Below are positions 36,597-44,409 of a DNA stretch of 64,000 nt, piece after piece. Within the stretch, counting starts at the first letter, position 1. Every line of letters starts with the position of its first letter. The position numbers and the translations under genes are program-made. The notes under the pieces are model-generated. The model saw only the letters and a list, made by a program, of their open reading frames with translations, had not been told where the DNA came from and made no database searches. This stretch comes from Spirosoma pollinicola (GTDB lineage: Bacteria > Bacteroidota > Bacteroidia > Cytophagales > Spirosomataceae): contig NZ_CP025096.1 in NCBI RefSeq assembly GCF_002831565.1, forward strand, positions 6,129,014-6,193,013. Direction: 5' to 3'.

Positions 36597-36665
36597 GTAG
36601 TACCGACCGTCCCGGTCGGGCGTGTGTTCTACCGTTCCTCGCCCGACCGGGACGGTCGGTACTAC
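36597..36665. repeat. REP/BIME-like element with GTAG heads
   Basis: Two 26-base units (36597-36622 and 36640-36665) are exact inverted copies. Each starts, reading inward, GTAGTACCGACC, and each contains the palindrome CCGACCG-TCC-CGGTCGG. The unit layout (GTAG head plus palindrome) and the paired inverted arrangement match the REP/BIME definition. It lies directly after the DUF1080 stop. Confidence 0.85.
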
Positions 36666-36677
36666 GGCATCACTATA

Positions 36678-37865
36678 ATGACCAATCAATACATGAAGCG
36701 CGTAACCGCTATTGACATAACACGTGGGCTGGTCATGGTTATAATGGCCCTTGATCACGTTCGTGACCTTTTGCACACACCCGCCCTTACGCAAAATCCG
36801 ACCGATCTGGCGACAACGACACCGGCCATTTTTATGACCCGGTGGATTACCCATTTATGTGCGCCCACGTTCGTTTTTTTATCGGGTACGTCGGCCTATC
36901 TTTCCTTACGAAAGCAAAGTGCGACTGGTACAGATAGTGCATCGGGCCGACGGTTTCTGCTGAAACGAGGTTTGGTTTTGATTCTACTCGAACTTACGGT
37001 TGTCAACTTCGCCTTCTGGTTCGACATTCATTTTCAATCCCTGATGCTACAGGTTATTTACGCCATCGGTGGTGGATTGGTTGTTCTTTCACTACTGGCG
37101 AAACTTCCCGTCAAATGGGTGGGTATTATAGGGGTAGCCATTGTATTCGGACATAACATACTGCAGGCCGTTCCTCCGTTTACCGAACCCGTACCTAAAC
37201 TGTTGTGGGCCTTATTTTTCCGAACGGATTTCTTGCCTATCAGTCCGCACTTTGCCCTGTTAGCTGCGTATCCGCTGATTCCCTGGCTGGGTATTATGCT
37301 CGTTGGCTTTGCCTTTGGCCAATTAATGGAGCGACCGATGGAACAGCGGAAACCATTTGTGCTGCGTATCGGATTTGGGGCGCTACTCCTGTTTGTATTG
37401 TTGCGTTACCTGAACTTGTATGGCGATCCGGCGCCCTGGTCTGTTCAGAAAACAGAGCTATTCACTTTCTTTTCGTTCATCAACGTCACCAAATATCCGC
37501 CTTCGCTGTTGTACACATTGCTCATGCTTGGCCTGATGCTGGTATTCCTATCAGCTATTGATGGGAAAGAGAATGCGCTTACCCGCATTTTTACCGTGTA
37601 TGGTAAAGTGCCTATGTTTTATTACATCATCCATTGGTATCTGGTGCATTTGTCCATGATTGGCATGAGTTTGCTTCAGGGATATTCGCTGGCCGATCTG
37701 CCGTCTGGCCCTCTTAACTTCGGCCGGCCTGAGCACGCGGGTATCTCGCTGGTGGGCGTCTATGCCGTCTGGCTCGGGCTGGTCATTCTGCTATACCCGC
37801 TCTGCAAATGGTATGGGAAGTACAAGGCCGCTCACACTGAAATTGGTTGGCTACGCTATGTGTGA
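36678..37865 (+). CDS. DUF1624 / heparan-alpha-glucosaminide acetyltransferase-like membrane protein
   Basis: 395 aa with about ten predicted helices. The N-terminus RVTAIDITRGLVMVIMALDH, then CAPTFVFLSGTSAYLSL, is the family signature, with Asp and His residues that take part in transmembrane acetyl transfer in related enzymes. The start at 36678 (MTNQYMKR) avoids reading into the REP element; an ATG at 36693 is equally possible. It probably moves acyl groups across the inner membrane onto an unknown acceptor. Confidence 0.82.
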   Translation: MTNQYMKRVTAIDITRGLVMVIMALDHVRDLLHTPALTQNPTDLATTTPAIFMTRWITHLCAPTFVFLSGTSAYLSLRKQSATGTDSASGRRFLLKRGLVLILLELTVVNFAFWFDIHFQSLMLQVIYAIGGGLVVLSLLAKLPVKWVGIIGVAIVFGHNILQAVPPFTEPVPKLLWALFFRTDFLPISPHFALLAAYPLIPWLGIMLVGFAFGQLMERPMEQRKPFVLRIGFGALLLFVLLRYLNLYGDPAPWSVQKTELFTFFSFINVTKYPPSLLYTLLMLGLMLVFLSAIDGKENALTRIFTVYGKVPMFYYIIHWYLVHLSMIGMSLLQGYSLADLPSGPLNFGRPEHAGISLVGVYAVWLGLVILLYPLCKWYGKYKAAHTEIGWLRYV

Positions 37866-37935
37866 AGCGGGTCATTCGTTTTGATTGCATAGTATGATTC
37901 AGTAGATTTGGTATTAGCTGATAACACACCTGCCC

Positions 37936-38517
37936 ATGCAACTCCCATTGCACATACCTCAACTCGACGGTTTTACCGATGATGAATTAGTCCGGTTCTG
38001 TCTGGCTAATCCTGAACTAACCATTGAACGCGACGAGAACGGTATTTTGTATATTAATATGTCTCCCACCCACCTTTTAACGAGTACGAATAATAGCGAG
38101 TTGAATGGCGAGTTCGTTATCTGGAACCGCAAGACAAAAGCCGGTAAAGTCATTGACTCGAACGGTGGGTTTTTCCTGAAAGACAAATCCATGAAAGCAC
38201 CCGACGTGGCCTGGATACGGCGCGAACAGTGGGATGCGTTGAGTAAAAAAGAGAAACATTCCTTCCCGCATCTGGCACCGGATTTTGTCCTCGAATTAGC
38301 TAGTGACTCCGATAATCTTGACGTTGTTAAAGAGAAGATGGAGAAGTGGCTCAGCAATGGTGTCCGGTTGGCATGGCTGATTTCACCTGAAGAAAAACTA
38401 ACCTATATCTACCGCCCAGACCAAACGGTCGAAACAAAAACCTTTACTGAAACGCTGTCGGGCGAGGAGGTCATGGTTGGATTTGAGACTGTATTGGCCG
38501 AGATTCTGGAAGAGTAA
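37936..38517 (+). CDS. Uma2-family (DUF820) PD-(D/E)XK protein
   Basis: 193 aa. A restriction-endonuclease-like fold is suggested by MKAPDVAWIRREQWD (catalytic Asp), PDFVLELASDSDNL (Glu) and VKEKMEKWLSNGVRLAWLIS (Lys, then helix). These proteins are abundant in Bacteroidota, cyanobacteria and other groups, and their role is largely unknown. It stands alone with no mobile-element flanks. Confidence 0.85.
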   Translation: MQLPLHIPQLDGFTDDELVRFCLANPELTIERDENGILYINMSPTHLLTSTNNSELNGEFVIWNRKTKAGKVIDSNGGFFLKDKSMKAPDVAWIRREQWDALSKKEKHSFPHLAPDFVLELASDSDNLDVVKEKMEKWLSNGVRLAWLISPEEKLTYIYRPDQTVETKTFTETLSGEEVMVGFETVLAEILEE

Positions 38518-38622
38518 CGGTGAGGAGAATACCCTTATGAAATGTTTTGCCAAATTGGAGCTGGTTAACGTTTCTGGCAGTTTAGTAAAGGACTAATTAT
38601 AGTACAGTTTCTAAACCATAGT

Positions 38623-39129
38623 ATGATTTTAGATCAGCTGGATAAAGAGGAAAACAATTTACTTTCCCAAATCAATAACATAGCAGGTTCGATAGAAGAA
38701 AAAGTAAGGCAATCAGAAATTAAGGGAATAGTTGATGCTTACAAATCAATACATGCACGGTATGCTGAGCTTGCAAAAAAAAATAGCGAAGCTTTAAAGC
38801 GAGGTTTGTTTTTACAATGGTACGTCCTTGTAGAGCCTTCTTACTTGAGCGGTATTAGTGATATTGATACGAGGTTAGAGAAAGTAATAATAGATGCTCT
38901 GGATGACAATATTGGCCAGAATAAAATTGATCCTGAACTGTATGCAATGGTGAGTTATTATTCAGACTTGGAATTTGTATTTGATCGTTTTGAAGACTGC
39001 GTCAATCTTCAGAAATTTCTTGAAAGTAGATTAGACTATGGTACAATCATTCGCCAAGTTGAGCAAAGTGACTTGAATCACAGAGGTCAAATGGGAATCT
39101 ATTGGCAGTCAATTATATCCCTTGATTAA
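38623..39129 (+). CDS. Hypothetical protein
   Basis: 168 aa, soluble, charged and helical, with a coiled-coil-like first 60 residues (EENNLLSQINNIAGSIEEKV). I recognise no family. Its codon and base use is clearly AT-richer than its neighbours (many AAA, AAT and ATA codons), which suggests recent acquisition or a lineage-specific gene. The gene downstream is 30 bases away. Confidence 0.65.
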   Translation: MILDQLDKEENNLLSQINNIAGSIEEKVRQSEIKGIVDAYKSIHARYAELAKKNSEALKRGLFLQWYVLVEPSYLSGISDIDTRLEKVIIDALDDNIGQNKIDPELYAMVSYYSDLEFVFDRFEDCVNLQKFLESRLDYGTIIRQVEQSDLNHRGQMGIYWQSIISLD

Positions 39130-39159
39130 TTTAATGAAAAAGTCAAAACCTCTTACTAT

Positions 39160-39375
39160 ATGCTACTAACCCCTGACTTAGGTTTGATGCTCTGGCAACT
39201 TGTAAATCTCCTGTACCTACTTGGGGTTATTTTTGCTTTGGTTCAGCTTTACAAACATCAACTATCTTTTCAGACAAAGACGTTGTGGTGCTTTATTAGT
39301 TTAATTATTCCGTTTGGATGGATTATCTACTTGATTTTTAGAGGACAGTTGCGCCAAACAAAAGCTTTTGATTAG
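39160..39375 (+). CDS. Small two-helix membrane protein (PLDc_N-like)
   Basis: 71 aa with helices at about 8-30 and 42-60. The segment LWCFISLIIPFGWIIYLIFRG resembles the PLDc_N family of short membrane domains found alone or before phospholipase D domains. There is no catalytic domain. It may form an operon with the preceding AT-rich gene. Confidence 0.65.
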   Translation: MLLTPDLGLMLWQLVNLLYLLGVIFALVQLYKHQLSFQTKTLWCFISLIIPFGWIIYLIFRGQLRQTKAFD

Positions 39376-39389
39376 TAGTATCAACAGGC

Positions 39390-39929
39390 ATGAAAATAAC
39401 TGTTATGGCTATGTCAATTGACTGCGAATTATGCATCATCCGTTCCTTTCAACAGAGCGATGAACGGACAATAGCTCAACACGCTAACAACAAAGAGATC
39501 TGGCTGAACCTGCGAGATCACTTTCCACACCCTTACACGCAGGCCGATGCTCAACAATGGCTTGAATCTATCGTGGGTGCCATTCCTGAAATAACCTTCG
39601 CGATCAGTGTTGACGGAAAAGCCGTAGGGGCTATAGGTTTAGTACTCCAAGAGGACATCGAGCGTTGTTCGGCTGAAGTGGGCTACTGGTTGGGACAAGC
39701 CTATTGGGGGCGTGGCATACTTACGGCAGCACTAAAAACCTTCACCCGCTATGCCGCTGATGAATTTAAGCTAACGCGCCTGTATGCCGTTCCCTTTCTT
39801 CGCAATACGGCGTCAATGAAAGTGCTCGAAAAAGCAGGCTACCAACGCGAGGGCATCATGCGTCGAAGTGCCATCAAAGATGGTCAGGTCATAGACCAGG
39901 CGCTCTATGCTTATATTCCTGCCTACTAA
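39390..39929 (+). CDS. GNAT N-acetyltransferase (RimJ/RimL type)
   Basis: 179 aa; the start could equally be the ATG at 39405 (MAMSIDCEL) or 39411. GNAT features: RSFQQSDERTIAQHANNKEI, EVGYWLGQAYWGRGILTAAL (acetyl-CoA pyrophosphate loop with QAYWGRG) and VPFLRNTASMKVLEKAGYQREG. The substrate may be a protein N-terminus or a small amine. Confidence 0.85.
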   Translation: MKITVMAMSIDCELCIIRSFQQSDERTIAQHANNKEIWLNLRDHFPHPYTQADAQQWLESIVGAIPEITFAISVDGKAVGAIGLVLQEDIERCSAEVGYWLGQAYWGRGILTAALKTFTRYAADEFKLTRLYAVPFLRNTASMKVLEKAGYQREGIMRRSAIKDGQVIDQALYAYIPAY

Positions 39930-39951
39930 CTGAACAAATTTGCGCAGAAAC

Positions 39952-39982
39952 AAAAAAAGCGTCGGACGTTTCCGCCCGACGC
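39952..39982 (-). terminator. Intrinsic terminator after acs
   Basis: On the minus strand GCGTCGG and CCGACGC pair around a 10-base centre, followed by seven T. It sits 28 bases beyond the acs stop and may also act on the convergent GNAT gene. Confidence 0.8.
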
Positions 39983-40009
39983 AATTGAAAACAACAAATC
40001 ACAAGTTTT

Positions 40010-41920
40010 TTATAAAGCCCCTTTCATTATGTCCTCCACTACGGCAGGATCGAGCAGGGTTGAGGTATCTCCCATATTACTGGTTTCGCCTTCGGCAATC
40101 TTGCGCAGAATCCGGCGCATGATTTTGCCGGAACGGGTTTTTGGTAAGCCTGTTACGAACTGTATTTTGTCAGGCTTGGCAATGGGCCCGATAACGCGGG
40201 TTACCGTCGCCAGGATATCCCGTTTGGTAAGGTCGGCATCGTGACCTTCAGGGAACTGCTCGGCAATAATGTAGGCGTAAATGCCCTGTCCTTTAATGTC
40301 GTGCGGGTAACCCACCACCGCGCTTTCAACCACACCCGTGTGCATGTTGATTGCGTTTTCGACTTCGGCAGTGCCAATGCGGTGACCCGATACGTTCAGT
40401 ACGTCATCCACGCGGCCTGTGATCCGGTAATATCCATCTTCATCACGCATGCAACCGTCGCCGGTAAAATACAGACCCGGATAAGTCGCGAAATACGTCT
40501 GGCGGCAACGTTCGTGGTCGCCGTAGGTTGTCCGAAGAATACCCGGCCAGGGGAACTTCATACACAAGTTTCCACTAACGCCATTGCCTTCAATCTCGAC
40601 GCCATTTTCGTCCACCAGAATTGGTTGGACACCAGGCAAAGGAAGCGTTGCGTAACTTGGTTTTGTTTTGGTAATACCGGCCAGGGGCGAAATCAGGATG
40701 CCTCCCGTTTCGGTCTGCCACCAAGTATCGACAATCGGGCAGTTGTTCTTGCCAATGTGATCGTCGTACCAATGCCAGGCTTCTTCGTTGATTGGTTCGC
40801 CTACAGAGCCAAGCACCTGCAAACTGCTCAGGTCGTGATTTTCAACTTTATCTAATCCAAAACCCATCAGCGAGCGAATCGCCGTTGGAGCGGTGTAAAG
40901 CGTATTTACTTTATGCTTGTCGACAATATCCCAGAAACGTCCGGCATCAGGGTAAGTAGGAACACCTTCAAAAATCAGCGACGTGCCCCCACAGGCCAGC
41001 GGGCCATAAACGATATAGGAGTGCCCCGTGATCCAGCCAATGTCGGCAGTACAGAAGAAAACCTGCCGACCCGTCGGACCGTCCTTCTCATACTGAAACA
41101 CATTCTGGAATGTATAAGCGGCATAAACCATGTAGCCTCCACAGGTATGCACAACGCCTTTTGGCTTGCCGGTTGAGCCGGAAGTGTACAAAATAAACAG
41201 CATATCTTCGGCATCCATCACCTCGGCGGGGCAGTCGGCGGTTACCTGCTTGAGTTCCTGCTCCCACCATACGTCGCGTCCTTTGAGCATCGACACTGGC
41301 GTACGGGTACGGGTAAGTACAATAACTCGTTTAACACTTGGGCAACCGATCAACGCATCGTCGACCGTGTTTTTCATTGGAATTTCTTTATTTCCCCGGT
41401 AGGCACCGTCCGACGTAATGATGAGTTTACATTGAGCGTCATTGATGCGGTCGGCAATGCTTTGCGCCGAAAATCCGCCGAATACCACCGAATGGATCGC
41501 CCCGATCCGGGCACAGGCCAGCACGGCAATGGCCAGTTCGGGCACCATTGGCATGTAAATACATACTCGGTCACCTTTTACAACACCATTCCGTTTCAAC
41601 ACATTGGCAAACCGGCAAACCTGATCGTGAAGCATCCGGTAGGTGAGCGTTACGCCCGCTTCATTGGGGTCATTCGGCTCCCAGATAATAGCGGGTTCAT
41701 CGCCCTGCGTGGCTAAGTGCCGGTCGAGGCAATTCTCCGTAATGTTAAGTTTACCGCCAACGAACCACTTTATGTTCGGTTCATTGAAGTTCCATTGAAG
41801 GGTTTTGGTCCATGGTTTGGTCCACTGAAATTCCTGGGCTATCTCGGCCCAGAAAGATTCTGGGTCTTCAACACTTTTTTGGTAGGCTGTTTGGTATTCG
41901 TCAAAGGTTCGGATACGCAT
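40010..41920 (-). CDS. acs: Acetyl-coenzyme A synthetase
   Basis: Activates acetate to acetyl-CoA through acetyl-AMP. 636 aa, full length: N-terminal SFWAEIAQEFQWTKPWTKTL, adenylate motif LYTSGSTGKPKGVVHT, DTWWQTETGG, YFTGDGCMRDEDGYYRITGR, and the lysine-acetylation site PKTRSGKIMRR. It lies 116 bases downstream of a propionyl-CoA-synthetase-like gene, in a minus-strand block with receptor, transporter and porin genes, so acetate and short-chain acid use is the shared theme. Confidence 0.96.
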   Translation of the reverse strand: MRIRTFDEYQTAYQKSVEDPESFWAEIAQEFQWTKPWTKTLQWNFNEPNIKWFVGGKLNITENCLDRHLATQGDEPAIIWEPNDPNEAGVTLTYRMLHDQVCRFANVLKRNGVVKGDRVCIYMPMVPELAIAVLACARIGAIHSVVFGGFSAQSIADRINDAQCKLIITSDGAYRGNKEIPMKNTVDDALIGCPSVKRVIVLTRTRTPVSMLKGRDVWWEQELKQVTADCPAEVMDAEDMLFILYTSGSTGKPKGVVHTCGGYMVYAAYTFQNVFQYEKDGPTGRQVFFCTADIGWITGHSYIVYGPLACGGTSLIFEGVPTYPDAGRFWDIVDKHKVNTLYTAPTAIRSLMGFGLDKVENHDLSSLQVLGSVGEPINEEAWHWYDDHIGKNNCPIVDTWWQTETGGILISPLAGITKTKPSYATLPLPGVQPILVDENGVEIEGNGVSGNLCMKFPWPGILRTTYGDHERCRQTYFATYPGLYFTGDGCMRDEDGYYRITGRVDDVLNVSGHRIGTAEVENAINMHTGVVESAVVGYPHDIKGQGIYAYIIAEQFPEGHDADLTKRDILATVTRVIGPIAKPDKIQFVTGLPKTRSGKIMRRILRKIAEGETSNMGDTSTLLDPAVVEDIMKGAL

Positions 41921-42036
41921 GGGTTTGTGACGTTATTGGGGAATTATTGCATTCGACCGTTAAAGGTAAAACGGTCTGTTGAATTTTAGGGCACTAGAAG
42001 CCGGTAATGTTGCTTATTTGCTATAGATGGCTCTTT

Positions 42037-43950
42037 TTACGCAAAGGCAAGCCCTATATGACGTTCCTGCAAGCTGGCTTTTATCTCGTCCAGAATAGCC
42101 GGATCGTCGATGGTAGGAGGGAGTGTGAAAGCTTCGCCATCGGCTAACTGCCGAATCGTTTTTCGGAGAATTTTTCCTGAGCGGGTCTTCGGTAATCGCT
42201 TCACAGTCAGGGCTTGCTGGAAACAGGCAATGGCGCCAATCTGTTTACGAATCAACGCGATCAATTCTTTCTCTACCTGATCGGGGGTGATGGTCTGGCC
42301 GTCTTTCAGGACCACGAAACCAATTGGGCGCTGCCCGCGCAAGTCGCAGGCGATACCTACCACGGCACACTCGGCAACTGCCGTATGACTGCCAACTAAT
42401 TCTTCCATCTCACCGGTAGATAATCGGTGCCCGGCCACATTAATGACATCATCGACGCGCCCCATGATAAATACATACCCGTCGTCGTCAACATAACCTC
42501 CATCGCCCGACAAATAATAGCCCGGAAACCGACTCATATACGATGAGTGGAAACGGGGCGTATCGCGCCATAGGGTAGGCAGGCAGCCTGGGGGAAGCGG
42601 CAGCTTTAGACATACATATCCGGTTGTAGTGGGACCAACCTGCTGCCCGTGTTCGTCCAGAATCTGTAAATCGTAGCCTGCCGTAGGCCACGTTGCCGAT
42701 CCGGCTTTGACTTCCTGTAATTTAATGCCCACCGGATTGGCCACAATTGGCCAGCCTGTTTCAGTTTGCCACCAGTTGTCAATAACCGGAACACCCGTTG
42801 TCTGTTCGAGCCAGTTAAGCGTGGATGGGTCGCAGCGTTCACCAGCCACGAATACATACCGCAGCGTGGAGAGGTCGTACTGGTGGCGCAGCGATGCCTC
42901 GGGGTCTTCTTTCCGAATCGCACGGAAAGCGGTTGGTGCCGTAAACAGGACATCGACCTTATAGTCACTGATAATTCGCCAGAACGTACCGGCGTCGGGT
43001 GTCCGGACGGGTTTGCCTTCCAGAATAACCGATGTGCAGCCCCTTAGCAAGGGTGCATACACCGAATAACTATGGCCAACTGCCCAGCCGAAATCAGATG
43101 CCGTAAACATCACATCGCCCGGTTTGAGGTCATAAACAGCCACCATACTATAGACCATAGATACTGCATGGCCCCCGTTGTCGCGCACAATTCCTTTGGG
43201 TTTGCCCGTGGTGCCCGAAGTATATAAGATGTAGAGTGGATCGGTAGCCTTGACCGGCACGCACCCGGCTGGTTCGGCCTGCGAAACTGATTCCTGCCAG
43301 TCGAGATCGCGACCAGCCTGCAACGTTGCCGTACATTGTGGGCGTTGTAAGATCAGAGTATGCGCGGGCTGATGGGTTGCCAGAGAAAGGGCTTCATCAA
43401 GCAGTGGTTTATAGGGTATAACGCGGTCGATTTCAATGCCACAGGATGCCGATAACACGACTTTAGGTTGTGCATCGTCAATACGGATGGCTAGTTCATG
43501 GGGAGCAAAGCCGCCAAAAACAACCGAGTGAACAGCCCCTAAGCGAGCGCAGGCCAGCATAGCAAAAGCTGTTTCGGGGATCATGGGCATATAAATAACC
43601 ACCGTATCGCCTTTTTCAACGCCCATTGAGCGGAGGGCACCTGCCAGCCGCGCGACTTCATCGCGAAGTTGCCCATAGGTGAAGGCCTGTTTTATGCCCG
43701 TTACCGGAGAGTCATATATAAGTGCATTCTGGTCGGCGCGGCCATTGTCGGCGTGATAATCTACGGCGGCATAGCATGTATTAAGAACACCATCGGTATA
43801 CCAGCGGGTTAGCCCTTCCTCATCTGTGGTCAGGATTTGGGTGGGCGTTTCGTACCAGGGGATTCTGTCAGCCTGTTCGGCCCAGAAGGCAGTCGGGTCT
43901 GAGAGGCTGTAGGTGTGTTCATTAGCGTAGGTACGGGTGGGTGTATTCAT
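42037..43950 (-). CDS. Propionyl-CoA synthetase-like acyl-CoA ligase
   Basis: 637 aa from the ATG at 43950 (MNTPTRTYANEH). It belongs with PrpE rather than Acs, on features such as NALIYDSPVTG, FVAGERCDPSTLNWLE and NWWQTETGWPIVANPVG. Other motifs are LYTSGTTGKPKGIVRDNGGH and PKTRSGKILRK (target Lys of acetylation). Probably activates propionate or another C3-C4 acid. It lies between acs and the receiver gene, so it is likely co-regulated with them. Confidence 0.88.
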   Translation of the reverse strand: MNTPTRTYANEHTYSLSDPTAFWAEQADRIPWYETPTQILTTDEEGLTRWYTDGVLNTCYAAVDYHADNGRADQNALIYDSPVTGIKQAFTYGQLRDEVARLAGALRSMGVEKGDTVVIYMPMIPETAFAMLACARLGAVHSVVFGGFAPHELAIRIDDAQPKVVLSASCGIEIDRVIPYKPLLDEALSLATHQPAHTLILQRPQCTATLQAGRDLDWQESVSQAEPAGCVPVKATDPLYILYTSGTTGKPKGIVRDNGGHAVSMVYSMVAVYDLKPGDVMFTASDFGWAVGHSYSVYAPLLRGCTSVILEGKPVRTPDAGTFWRIISDYKVDVLFTAPTAFRAIRKEDPEASLRHQYDLSTLRYVFVAGERCDPSTLNWLEQTTGVPVIDNWWQTETGWPIVANPVGIKLQEVKAGSATWPTAGYDLQILDEHGQQVGPTTTGYVCLKLPLPPGCLPTLWRDTPRFHSSYMSRFPGYYLSGDGGYVDDDGYVFIMGRVDDVINVAGHRLSTGEMEELVGSHTAVAECAVVGIACDLRGQRPIGFVVLKDGQTITPDQVEKELIALIRKQIGAIACFQQALTVKRLPKTRSGKILRKTIRQLADGEAFTLPPTIDDPAILDEIKASLQERHIGLAFA

Positions 43951-43975
43951 GGCACTAGGGATTGATAGGTCCAAT

Positions 43976-44365
43976 TCAGGTATTATTTGCGGGCAATTCA
44001 GCAGGTATCAGGTCACGAACCTTAGCAACCAGTTCACGGGTAGAGAAGGGTTTGGGCAAGTACAGGTCCGCTCCGGCTTCGTACCCGAGTTTTACATCGC
44101 TCTCTTTACTTTTCGCACTCAGGAAAATCACTTTCGTTTGTTCAAAGCCGGGGGTTTTGCGAACGTATTTACACAACTCATAGCCATTCATACCCGGCAT
44201 CATAATATCAAGCAGCAGTACAGTAGGGCGATGTTGCTGTATTAAGTCAAATGCTTCGCTGCCATCGCGGGCTATCAGTACCTGATAGCCTTGTTTCTTC
44301 ATTAAAAACTCTAATGACAGCAGTATACTCGGATCATCGTCGGCAATTAAAACGTGAGTAGGCAT
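43976..44365 (-). CDS. Single-domain response regulator
   Basis: 129 aa from the ATG at 44365 (MPTHVLIADDDPS). It is a receiver only: Asp9-Asp11 cluster, phosphorylated Asp53 in LLLDIMMPGMNG, and Lys in YLPKPFSTREL. There is no output domain, so it must act by protein contact. It lies 44 bases downstream of the symporter-kinase gene, which is its likely phosphate donor. Confidence 0.9.
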   Translation of the reverse strand: MPTHVLIADDDPSILLSLEFLMKKQGYQVLIARDGSEAFDLIQQHRPTVLLLDIMMPGMNGYELCKYVRKTPGFEQTKVIFLSAKSKESDVKLGYEAGADLYLPKPFSTRELVAKVRDLIPAELPANNT

Positions 44366-44409
44366 TCTATAGGCGGTTAATAATTTGTTTGTCAATTGAG
44401 CTTGGCGGC

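Noticed and set aside
36624-36677. Upstream extension of the DUF1624 protein
   Set aside because: The added residues are read from the REP-like element; the ATG at 36678 fits the family start.
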